From contig DHKK01000058.1 in NCBI GenBank assembly GCA_002404795.1, positions 1-13,920 on the forward strand: a stretch of DNA of 13,920 bases. Reading direction: 5' to 3'. The stretch is from Clostridiales bacterium UBA4696. Lineage in GTDB: Bacteria > Bacillota > Clostridia > Oscillospirales > Oscillospiraceae. The notes beneath the pieces are model-generated. The model was given only the letters and a program-made list of their open reading frames with translations, was not told the DNA's origin and did no database searches. Shown here in pieces: positions 6,792 to 13,755 of this stretch. Numbering within the stretch: position 1 is the stretch's first letter; each line of letters starts with the position of its first letter. A program made the translations under genes and the position numbers.

Positions 6792-9338
6792 TTACCGCTG
6801 CTCCTGCACGTACAGGTTGACGCAGCTCTGGATCATGTCGGCGGTAGCTTTGACGTCCTTGTCGCCGGCAAAATAGGCGGTGACCTCGTCGGAGACGATG
6901 GAGAGGATCTCGTCGTCATAGTCGACGACGCCGGTCGTGCTGTTGATGACGGAGAGGATCTGGTCGATGTCCTCCTGCGTCAGGGCGTAGACCGGCTGCC
7001 AGGTGCTCTCGCCGTTTTCGACGACCTCATAGCTGCCGATGGACACCTTGTCGGGCTCACCGTCGCCATCCCAGTCGACCTGCTCGCCGTTTTCGTCGAG
7101 CTGATACTGCTCGGTCATGACGGAGGTCATCTTCTTGTCAAAGGCCTCCTGGCTGATGGGGAAGGCATACATGGACTCGACATCCTCGTTCGTCTTCTCG
7201 ATCATGGTGCTGACGAAGTCCCACGCGGCGTCCGGATATTTTGTGACGGAGGAGATGGCCATCGGGCACTGGATAGAGAACGAGTTGCCCGGCTCGCCGC
7301 TTTCCGACGGATAGCCGACGAAGGTGACCTTGTCCTTCACGGGGTAGATATTGTAGATATAATCCTCGAAGCCGTAGAAGCTCGTCGTGGACATGAGCTG
7401 CTTGCCGCTCAGCACGCGGGTCGCGTCGGATTCCCAGACGGGATCGTCCATATCGACGGTAGCCACTTCCGAAGAATAGGAAGAATCGGTAGAATAGGAG
7501 ATTACGTCATCCGAGCTGCTGTCGTCGGGGAAGGAATTGCAGAAGGCCAGCAGCTGCTGGAAGGCCTCGGAATCGAAGCTGCATTTGCCCGTCGTCCAGT
7601 CGACGAAGGCGGCCAGATTGCGCGTCAGGCAGTTGCTGAGCACCGTGCTCTTCGTCCAGCCGGTGGAGAAGACCGTCGCGCCCTCCTGCAGCTGCGTCAT
7701 GGCGTCCTGCACGGCAGCGACGTTCCAGGTGTCATACTGCTCGGCGATGGAGGACAGGGCATAGGCCGTCTCCACGGAGAATTTGGTCGGCAGCTCATAG
7801 AGCTTGCCGTCCTTTTCGATCGCCTTCAGGACCTGCGGGACAAAGTAATCCCGGCTCAGGCCGCTGCCGCCGTCCATAAAGGTATAGAGGTCGGCCACGA
7901 CGCCCTTGGCGGCATATTTGTCGATGGGCAGGCTGCTGGTCAGGAACAGATCCGGCACGCTGCCGCTGATGATCTCTGTGGTGAGCTTGGTGATGCCGGC
8001 GTTATAGTCGTCATCCGTGGCGTACTCGCTGTAGTCGACGACCTGGATGCGGTACTGGTCGTTGGACTTGTTGTATTCGACGATCTTGCTGCGCAGGCTC
8101 CAGTCGAGGCCCATGCACGCAAGCGTCAGAACGGTCTTTTCCTTGATCTCAGACGCGTCGACGCGGTGCAGGACGATGAGCTGGTAGGTGGTCGTGTCGC
8201 CGCTCCAGTCCTGCGTCATGCCGACGACGCGGCCGTCGGAAAGCATCCCGGAGTCATACATATTGCTGGTGTCGACGTCGCTGGCCATCCAGTCGACGAG
8301 CTTCTCCTTCGTATCGCTGGCGAAGGTGTAGCCATAGATGTTGTCGTTGTTTTTGTAATAGAAATCGTAGGCGTCGTCGCCCGGATAGACGTTCCAGACG
8401 TTGGCCGGCATCTTGATCTTCTCGCCCCAGGTCTTCGTCTCGAGGTCGACGGGGATGAAGAACTGACCGTTCTCGTCGGTGCTCTCCGCAGTGCCGGTGG
8501 CGTAGTTGTACCACAGGATACCGACCTGATCGGGCTGCAGGCGGCAGAGGCTGCCGCTGTACTGGCTGTCGTCGATCTTGAACAGGAGCTTCCCTTCGGC
8601 GTCCAGCACATAGATGTAGCTGTAGTCGCTGACGTAGAGATTGCCCGCCGCGTCGACGGCGAAGGACGAGATGTTACTGCCCATGCTGTCCTCCTCGTCC
8701 GTGCCGTCGTCGGTCACGGAGAGATCGATGCTCGCGATCGTGCTGCCGTCGGCGGCAACGTGCATGAGATAGGCCGTGCTCATGTCCGTCGAGGGGTAGT
8801 CATACTTGTTCATGGTGTTGGGGTCAAAATCGTCGGGCAGGTCATACTTTGCCGCGTAGACGTTCACGAGCATCCAGAGCGTGCCGTCGTCAGAACCCGT
8901 CATGTTGTAGCAGTCGACGTTGCCCTCGCAGTCCTCGGGGACGGTGGGCAGCTGCAGGTTGGACAGCTCGGTGCACGCACCGGTATCGGGGTCGACGGAC
9001 AGAAGGATCAGATCCTGGTTGTAATACGACCAGGTCTCGCCCGTGTCCGGATCGGTCTGGACGACCTCGTCGCCCTGGACGTAGGCAGTCAGGAAGATCG
9101 TCGTGCCCGCGGTGCACATCGTGTTGACGTACTGGACGTCCCCGGGCAGCTGCAGGTCGAGATAGTCGGCCTGATAGGCGTATTTCGCCGTCGTGGCGGC
9201 GGGCTTGGTCTGGTCGATGAGCGAACCGCTGGAGTCAGTCTTGCCGCCCGGCGTGTCAGCATCCTTCGAGCAGCCCGCAAACAGGCTCATCGCAAGCAGA
9301 GCCGCCAGCGCGAGCGCAATAAATCGTTTGTATTTCAT
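6792..9338 (-). CDS. Large lipoprotein: beta-propeller-like region fused to a family-1 extracellular solute-binding domain
   Basis: 848 residues, about twice a usual sugar-binding protein. A type II signal peptide ends in the lipobox LFAGC (19-23), so C23 should be lipidated and the protein anchored outside the membrane. A Ser/Thr/Gly linker follows, then a region to about 395 with beta-propeller-style blades such as DDGTLWMLV (about 150) and AAGNLYVSD...YVLDAEGKLLFKI (about 230-255). From about 402 (VLTLACMGLDWSLRSKIVEYNK) it is a family-1 solute-binding domain with SGSVPDLFLT, a KFSVETAYALSS segment and DAAWDFVSTMI near 703-713. A DWDGDGEPD loop at 755-763 resembles a calcium-binding loop. 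It should deliver solute to the two permeases downstream; substrate is not evident. The start at 9338 is chosen over the in-frame ATG at 9356 because AAGGAGA lies between them, and because it gives a standard signal peptide. Confidence 0.88.
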   Translation of the reverse strand: MKYKRFIALALAALLAMSLFAGCSKDADTPGGKTDSSGSLIDQTKPAATTAKYAYQADYLDLQLPGDVQYVNTMCTAGTTIFLTAYVQGDEVVQTDPDTGETWSYYNQDLILLSVDPDTGACTELSNLQLPTVPEDCEGNVDCYNMTGSDDGTLWMLVNVYAAKYDLPDDFDPNTMNKYDYPSTDMSTAYLMHVAADGSTIASIDLSVTDDGTDEEDSMGSNISSFAVDAAGNLYVSDYSYIYVLDAEGKLLFKIDDSQYSGSLCRLQPDQVGILWYNYATGTAESTDENGQFFIPVDLETKTWGEKIKMPANVWNVYPGDDAYDFYYKNNDNIYGYTFASDTKEKLVDWMASDVDTSNMYDSGMLSDGRVVGMTQDWSGDTTTYQLIVLHRVDASEIKEKTVLTLACMGLDWSLRSKIVEYNKSNDQYRIQVVDYSEYATDDDYNAGITKLTTEIISGSVPDLFLTSSLPIDKYAAKGVVADLYTFMDGGSGLSRDYFVPQVLKAIEKDGKLYELPTKFSVETAYALSSIAEQYDTWNVAAVQDAMTQLQEGATVFSTGWTKSTVLSNCLTRNLAAFVDWTTGKCSFDSEAFQQLLAFCNSFPDDSSSDDVISYSTDSSYSSEVATVDMDDPVWESDATRVLSGKQLMSTTSFYGFEDYIYNIYPVKDKVTFVGYPSESGEPGNSFSIQCPMAISSVTKYPDAAWDFVSTMIEKTNEDVESMYAFPISQEAFDKKMTSVMTEQYQLDENGEQVDWDGDGEPDKVSIGSYEVVENGESTWQPVYALTQEDIDQILSVINSTTGVVDYDDEILSIVSDEVTAYFAGDKDVKATADMIQSCVNLYVQEQR

Positions 9339-9343
9339 GCTGT

Positions 9344-9350
9344 TCTCCTT
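9344..9350 (-). promoter_or_regulatory. Ribosome-binding site deciding the lipoprotein start
   Basis: The minus strand reads AAGGAGA, 5 nt before the ATG at 9338. The alternative ATG at 9356 lies upstream of this site, so it cannot be the one served by it. Confidence 0.85.
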
Positions 9351-9375
9351 TTTCATTCAAAAACGATATGTTGTA

Positions 9376-9441
9376 CCATTGTATGATCGTGTCAGCCTAT
9401 TTTGTTGCCTGTATCATACCAAATCAAAGACGTAAAGAAAA
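9376..9441 (-). promoter_or_regulatory. Probable promoter region of the transport operon
   Basis: The 130-bp gap between the kinase and the lipoprotein gene is AT-richer than its flanks. Two minus-strand -10 candidates are seen: TACAAT (9378-9383) and TATGAT (9413-9418), the latter inside the small palindrome GTATGATAC. No good -35 box accompanies either one, which would fit activator-dependent transcription. CCATTGTAT (9376-9384, plus strand) is repeated exactly in the response-regulator promoter at 11520-11528. No terminator for the kinase gene is seen here, so read-through is also possible. Confidence 0.45.
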
Positions 9442-9457
9442 GCCCGGCGTTGCAAAA

Positions 9458-9474
9458 TTCAGATATTTTTAAGA
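9458..9474. promoter_or_regulatory. Candidate regulator box upstream of the transport operon
   Basis: TTCAGA (9458-9463) and TTAAGA (9469-9474) lie 11 bp apart in plus-strand reading, about one helical turn as in OmpR/PhoB-type operators. The motif resembles TTAAGA-N4-TTAAGA upstream of the response-regulator gene. It overlaps the kinase stop codon, so chance is possible. Confidence 0.25.
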
Positions 9475-10812
9475 ACTGCCGTCCGGGTCCTCTGCGGGCA
9501 GGATGGGAAGGATGACCTCGGCGGTGAACTTCCCGCTCTCGGTATAGCGCTTGAAGCTGCCCGACATCTGCGCCATGATCTTCGCGCAGGTGCGCAGGCC
9601 GATCTTGTTGGACTCGATGCGCCCCGCGCTGGGGTTCACGCTGTTGGACAGGCAGACGTGCAGCGCCCCATCCTCCAGCAGCGCCGCGATGGCCACGGGC
9701 CGGGCGGGGTCGGCGTATTTGCGGATGTTGTCGAACAGATTGTCGAACACGCGCTTGAGGTAGGTCACGTCGACCTCGATCTGCACGTCCTGCTGCGGCA
9801 GGAGCAGCTGGACCGTAAAGCCCTGCTGCTGCAGCTGCGCGCGGCTCTCGCCCAGGAGCTGGCCGAGCAGGATCGACGCGTCGTAGCGCTCGAGCTGCAG
9901 CGGCAGCTCCTTGCAGCCGAACAGCAGGGAGTAGCGGAACAGCTCGTCGGTCAGCCGCTTGAGCTGCTCAGCCTTGCCGTAGGCGGCGTCCAGATAGCTC
10001 TGCAGCTCCTCCTGCGTCCGGTACTGCCCGGTCTTTGCCAGATCCAGATAGCCCAGCAGCGCAGTCAGGGGGTTGCGGATGTCGTGCGACATGGCGGTGA
10101 TGAGACCGCTGTTCTGCTGCAGCGCCCGCTGCTCCTCGCTGGTCTTGCGCAGCAAAGACAGCCGCATCTGCTCGACGCTCGCGGTCAGCTGCGCGAGTTC
10201 GTCGCTGCCCTTCGGCTCGAGCTGCAGATAGAGATTGCCCTCGCCGATGGACTGCACCTCGTGCGAGATGGCCACGACCTTGCGCGCCACGCGCCGGTTA
10301 TACGCCAGCAGCGTCAGTGCCAGCACGGCGCAGCCCAGCAGCAGCGAGACGATCCAGGTCAGATCGTAGAGCCGGCTGTCCGAATTGTCATAGATCACGG
10401 CGTAGACCGTCCCGTCGCGGAAGGCGATCGGGTAGACGACCTCGGAGCTCTGCTCCTTCAGGGAATAGGCGTCGACCGCGGCGCTGTCCGCGCCCCACCA
10501 GCCGATCTCCAGAAACTGCCGCTGGTCGCGGTAGAGAAGGATATAGTAGTCCTTTTTGCTCTCGCCCCACTGGGCCAGCGCGTTCGTATTGCGGGTCGTC
10601 AGGGCATTCTGCCGGACGTAGCCCTGCAGCTCCTGCGCAGCCCGGTTCGTCCGCTTCAATACGGCCTCGTCGCTCAGATAGCAGCGCTCGATGACCGCCT
10701 CGCCCGCAGTCTCGGCCAGCAGCGCCGTGCATACGCCCAGCACCAGCCCCAGCAGCAGCACGAACAGCGGCTTGACGCTCAGCGAGAGGAATCGTTTCTT
10801 TTTCTCAGTCAA
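9469..10812 (-). CDS. Sensor histidine kinase
   Basis: 447 residues. Membrane helix 1 (about 13-33), an extracellular sensor region of about 118 residues (34-151), membrane helix 2 (about 152-172), a HAMP linker (about 173-225), then the dimerisation/phosphoacceptor region with MSHDIRNPLTALLGYLD (H243) and an ATPase domain. The N box is YLKRVFDNLFDNIRKY (351-366). The usual DxGxG is not seen; in its place is LSNSVNP (388-394), and the later glycine box is reduced to NKIGLRTCAKIM (402-413). It should autophosphorylate H243 and pass phosphate to D56 of the regulator encoded upstream. The start is a TTG at 10812 that overlaps the regulator's 3' end by 8 bp, with AAAGGG 8 nt upstream; no other in-frame start precedes membrane helix 1. 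The ligand is unknown, but the lipoprotein operon next door suggests a transported solute. Confidence 0.9.
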   Translation of the reverse strand: MTEKKKRFLSLSVKPLFVLLLGLVLGVCTALLAETAGEAVIERCYLSDEAVLKRTNRAAQELQGYVRQNALTTRNTNALAQWGESKKDYYILLYRDQRQFLEIGWWGADSAAVDAYSLKEQSSEVVYPIAFRDGTVYAVIYDNSDSRLYDLTWIVSLLLGCAVLALTLLAYNRRVARKVVAISHEVQSIGEGNLYLQLEPKGSDELAQLTASVEQMRLSLLRKTSEEQRALQQNSGLITAMSHDIRNPLTALLGYLDLAKTGQYRTQEELQSYLDAAYGKAEQLKRLTDELFRYSLLFGCKELPLQLERYDASILLGQLLGESRAQLQQQGFTVQLLLPQQDVQIEVDVTYLKRVFDNLFDNIRKYADPARPVAIAALLEDGALHVCLSNSVNPSAGRIESNKIGLRTCAKIMAQMSGSFKRYTESGKFTAEVILPILPAEDPDGSS

Positions 10813-11497
10813 TCTGATAGCCCTTTCCCCATACGGTGCGGATCAGCCGCGGGTTGGCCGGATCCTCCTCCAGCTTCTTGCGCAGATTCACGATATGCAC
10901 CATCACGGTATTGTTGGACGCCGGCATGTACGTCTCATGCCAGACCGTCTCATAGATCGTGCGCACCGGCACGACGCGCCCGCGGTTCTGCGCCAGACAC
11001 TGGAGGATGGAAAATTCCGTCTCCGTCAGCTCGAGCGGCGCGCCGTCGAGCAGCACGCGGCGGTTTTCCTCGTCCAGCACGATGCCGGGGCGGAGCGTCC
11101 GCCCGCTCGATTTGTTTTTATACACCCGGTAGCGCCGCAGCAGCGACTCCACCTTCATCATGAGCTCCGCGTGGGAAAAGGGCTTGGCCAGATAATCGTC
11201 GCCGCCGGCGTCGTAGGCGCGGCGCTTGTCGTTCTCCTGCGTCTTGGCCGTGAGGAACAGCACCGGCGCCGTGGAGCAGGCGCGCAGCCGGCTGCACGCG
11301 TCGCAGCCGTCGAGGTCGGGCATCATGATATCCATCAGAATGAGGTCGATCTCCGGGCAGCGCCGGACGGTCTCGACGGCCTCGAGGCCGGTCGCCGCCT
11401 CCAGAACAGTATAGCCGCTGTTTTCAAGCAGGATCCGGCAGATGCGCCGGATATCCGGCTCGTCGTCCACCACGAGAATGCGGATCGTTTCTTCCAT
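10805..11497 (-). CDS. Response regulator, OmpR/PhoB family
   Basis: 230 residues, standard length. The receiver domain (about 4-118) has the acidic pair D11-D12, phosphoacceptor D56 in LILMDIMMP, T83 and K105 in LAKPF. The winged-helix DNA-binding domain (about 130-230) includes LELTETEFSILQCLAQNRGRVV, the NNTVMVHIVNLRKKLEED recognition-helix region and the terminal IRTVWGKGYQID. It should bind DNA as a phosphorylated dimer on direct repeats. The gene is first in the minus-strand block and overlaps the kinase gene by 8 bp, so they form a matched pair. AAAGGAGG (11506-11513) lies 8 nt before the ATG. Likely targets are its own promoter and the transport operon downstream; this is inferred from position and shared motifs. 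Confidence 0.95.
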   Translation of the reverse strand: MEETIRILVVDDEPDIRRICRILLENSGYTVLEAATGLEAVETVRRCPEIDLILMDIMMPDLDGCDACSRLRACSTAPVLFLTAKTQENDKRRAYDAGGDDYLAKPFSHAELMMKVESLLRRYRVYKNKSSGRTLRPGIVLDEENRRVLLDGAPLELTETEFSILQCLAQNRGRVVPVRTIYETVWHETYMPASNNTVMVHIVNLRKKLEEDPANPRLIRTVWGKGYQID

Positions 11498-11521
11498 ACT
11501 TGACGCCTCCTTTGCCCGTCC

Positions 11522-11530
11522 ATTGTATCA
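11522..11530 (-). promoter_or_regulatory. Extended -10 promoter of the response regulator-kinase operon
   Basis: The minus strand reads TGATACAAT, an extended -10 element. It would give a leader of about 18 nt before the ATG at 11497. No clear -35 box is visible, as is common for extended -10 promoters. Confidence 0.6.
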
Positions 11531-11555
11531 CAGCTTGCCGGAAAAGCGGGCGGAA

Positions 11556-11571
11556 TTAAGAATTTTTAAGA
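11556..11571. promoter_or_regulatory. Direct repeat, candidate autoregulatory site
   Basis: TTAAGA occurs at 11556-11561 and again at 11566-11571, a 10-bp period typical of OmpR/PhoB-family half-sites. It sits about 30-45 bp upstream of the regulator's -10 box, where an activator or repressor could act. It could also influence the divergent pseudouridine synthase promoter at 11622-11650. Confidence 0.4.
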
Positions 11572-11621
11572 CATTTCTTTGCGCCTGTCCGGAAATGTGC
11601 CCGGAGTTGCCGAAAATGAAC

Positions 11622-11650
11622 GTGACGAAGGGCGAAAAACATGATATACT
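11622..11650 (+). promoter_or_regulatory. Promoter of the pseudouridine synthase-MATE operon
   Basis: A -35 box GTGACG (11622-11627; 4 of 6 consensus), a 17-bp spacer and a -10 TATACT (11645-11650) preceded by TGA, giving an extended -10. Transcription would start near 11657, leaving a leader of about 33 nt. It is divergent from the response-regulator promoter. Confidence 0.75.
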
Positions 11651-11689
11651 ATAGCAACATCAACGCAAACGCAAACAGGAGGGGCGGGC

Positions 11690-12343
11690 ATGGAGCTGCT
11701 TTATACCGACGCGCGCATCGTGGTCTGCCTCAAGCCCGCGGGCGTTTTGTCCACCGACGAGCCAGGCGGCATGCCGGAGCTGCTGCGCCGCGCCCTCGGC
11801 GAGCCGGAGACCGGCTGCGTCCGCACCGTCCACCGGCTGGACCGGCCGGTCGGCGGGGTGATGGTCTTTGCCCGCTCGCGCATGGCGGACAGTCTGCTGT
11901 CCCGGCAGGTGCAAGCGCATACGTTCGAAAAGGACTATCTCGCCGTGCTCGAGGGCGTCCCGGCCCAGGCATCCGGCGTGCTGGAGGACCAGCTGCGCCG
12001 CGACACCGCTGCCCGGCGCACCTGTGTCGCCGCCGCTCCCGGCCCGGATACGCGCCCGGCGCGGCTTTCCTACCGCGTGCTGGGTGAGGAAGACGGCCGC
12101 GCGCTCGTCCTTATCCGGCTGGAGACCGGACGCACGCACCAGATCCGCGCGCAGTTTTCTTCCCGCGGCCTGCCGCTGTGCGGCGACGCGAAATACGGTG
12201 CTAGCGCGCCCGGGCCGCTCGGCCTGTGGTCGTACCGGATCGCGTTCTGCCACCCGCAGACGGGCAAGCGGATGGATTTTTCCGCCCCGCCGCCGGACTG
12301 CACGCCGTGGAGCAGTTTTTCAAAACCTCTGCATAGATTATAA
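11690..12343 (+). CDS. RluA-family pseudouridine synthase
   Basis: Isomerises uridine to pseudouridine in rRNA or tRNA. 217 residues, at the short end of the family: only the catalytic domain is present, with no N-terminal S4 RNA-binding domain. The catalytic motif is VHRLDRPVGGVMVFARS at 47-63 with D51 as nucleophile. The second signature, RLETGRTHQIRAQFSSRGLP, is at 143-162, followed by GDAKYG (165-170). Target uridine cannot be assigned. AGGAGGGG (11677-11684) lies 5 nt before the ATG. It has its own promoter, and the MATE gene begins 11 bp after the stop. Confidence 0.93.
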   Translation: MELLYTDARIVVCLKPAGVLSTDEPGGMPELLRRALGEPETGCVRTVHRLDRPVGGVMVFARSRMADSLLSRQVQAHTFEKDYLAVLEGVPAQASGVLEDQLRRDTAARRTCVAAAPGPDTRPARLSYRVLGEEDGRALVLIRLETGRTHQIRAQFSSRGLPLCGDAKYGASAPGPLGLWSYRIAFCHPQTGKRMDFSAPPPDCTPWSSFSKPLHRL

Positions 12344-12354
12344 AGGAGAGAGAA

Positions 12355-13755
12355 ATGGCTTCTACGAAAACCAATACCATCGTGATGATCGAGGGGCGGC
12401 CGCTGCCGCAGGTCATCCGGTTCGCGATCCCGCTTGCACTGACGGGTATTTTACAGCTGCTGTTCAACGCGGCGGACGTCATCGTTGTCGGAAAGTTTGA
12501 CAGCAGCACGGCGTTGGCCGCCGTCGGCGCAACGACATCGCTCATAAATCTTTTGATTGGCGCGTTCATCGGCATTTCCGTCGGCGTCAATATTCTTGTG
12601 GCGCGCTATCTCGGCTGCCGCGATGAAGAGCGGGTGTCGCGGACGGTGCAGACGGCAGTGCTGCTCGGCGTGGGGCTGGGCGTGGTCGTGTTTCTGCTGG
12701 GCTTTTTCCTGGCGCGGCCGCTCCTCGAGTTGATGGACACGCCGGAGGACGTGCTCCCGCTGTCCGACCGGTATTTGCAGATCTATTTCATCGGCGTACC
12801 GGCTTCGCTTCTTTATAACTTCTGCGCAGCAGTGCTGCGGGCATTCGGCGATACGAAAAAGCCGTTTTATTTCCTGTCGATCTCCGGCACGGTCAATGTG
12901 CTCCTGAACCTGTTTTTCGTCATCGTCTGCCATCTCGGCGTGGCGGGCGTTGCGATCGCGACAGTGATCTCGCAGTATATCGCGCTGGCGCTGGTACTCA
13001 TCTGCCTGCTGCAGCTGGAGGGCTGTGCACGGCTGGATCTGAAAAAGCTCTGCTTTTACCCGGACGAAGCACTGCGCATGATCCAGATCGGCCTGCCTGC
13101 TGGATTGCAGTCAGTCATCTTTAATATCTCCAACGTCATGATCCAGTCCTCGATCAATTCGTTCGGTGCGAACGTCATCGCGGCCAACACAGCAGCGGCG
13201 AATCTGGACGCATTCGTCTATACGGCCTGCAACTCGGTCTATCACGCGGCCATGACCTTCACGAGCCAGAATGTCGGCGCTGGCAAGCCTGACCGTATCC
13301 GCCCGGTGTACCGCGACTGCATTCTGACGGTGCTGCTCATCGGCGTGCCGCTGTCTGCACTTTTGTATCTGCTGGGGCCGCAGCTGCTGGGGATCTATGT
13401 TGCAAGATCTGACCCGGCGTATGACGCCGTCATTGCCAGCGGTATGGTGCGCGTAACATACATGGGTGCGACATATTTCATCTGCGGCATCATGGAGACA
13501 TGCTGCGGCATGGTGCGCGGCCTTGGCCGCAGCTGGTTGCCGATGATCGTGTCGGTCTTCGGCGCGTGCGTGCTGCGGATCATCTGGATCTATACGATCT
13601 TCCGTGCGCAGCATACGCTGGGAATTTTGTATCTGTCGTATCCGGTCAGCTGGGTCATTACGTCAGCTGTCCATATTTTGTGCTTTGTGTGCATTTACCG
13701 CTCCATGATGAAGCGGTGGGTGAAGTATCAGGAGGAACCTTATGCGAGTCATTGA
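12355..13755 (+). CDS. MATE-family multidrug/toxin exporter
   Basis: 466 residues, usual MATE length, with about 12 membrane helices in two repeated halves. The first half has LQLLFNAADVIVVGKF (about 33-48) and SVGVNILVARYLG (about 76-88). The second half (from about 242) has LPAGLQSVIFNISNVMIQSSINSFG and SVYHAAMTFTSQNVGAGKPDR, the repeat of the same pattern. It should export cationic compounds or drugs by Na+ or H+ antiport; substrate is not evident. AAGGAG (12343-12348) precedes the ATG, and the pseudouridine synthase stop is 11 bp upstream. The third gene starts inside its last 14 bases. Confidence 0.93.
   Translation: MASTKTNTIVMIEGRPLPQVIRFAIPLALTGILQLLFNAADVIVVGKFDSSTALAAVGATTSLINLLIGAFIGISVGVNILVARYLGCRDEERVSRTVQTAVLLGVGLGVVVFLLGFFLARPLLELMDTPEDVLPLSDRYLQIYFIGVPASLLYNFCAAVLRAFGDTKKPFYFLSISGTVNVLLNLFFVIVCHLGVAGVAIATVISQYIALALVLICLLQLEGCARLDLKKLCFYPDEALRMIQIGLPAGLQSVIFNISNVMIQSSINSFGANVIAANTAAANLDAFVYTACNSVYHAAMTFTSQNVGAGKPDRIRPVYRDCILTVLLIGVPLSALLYLLGPQLLGIYVARSDPAYDAVIASGMVRVTYMGATYFICGIMETCCGMVRGLGRSWLPMIVSVFGACVLRIIWIYTIFRAQHTLGILYLSYPVSWVITSAVHILCFVCIYRSMMKRWVKYQEEPYASH

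Noticed and set aside
9338..9356. ATG at 9356 as the lipoprotein start
   Set aside because: The only Shine-Dalgarno sequence lies downstream of it, and the extra six residues would add nothing to the signal peptide.
8166..9386. Plus-strand open frame of 406 codons
   Set aside because: Antisense of the lipoprotein gene, low complexity Val/Asp/Arg composition, no ribosome site; the minus strand holds clear domains.
9658..11163. Plus-strand open frame of 501 codons
   Set aside because: Antisense of the kinase and regulator genes; both have unambiguous catalytic motifs on the minus strand.
11498..11689. Riboswitch or small RNA in the divergent gap
   Set aside because: Only two short-leader promoters and a small direct repeat are visible; no conserved aptamer or terminator is seen.
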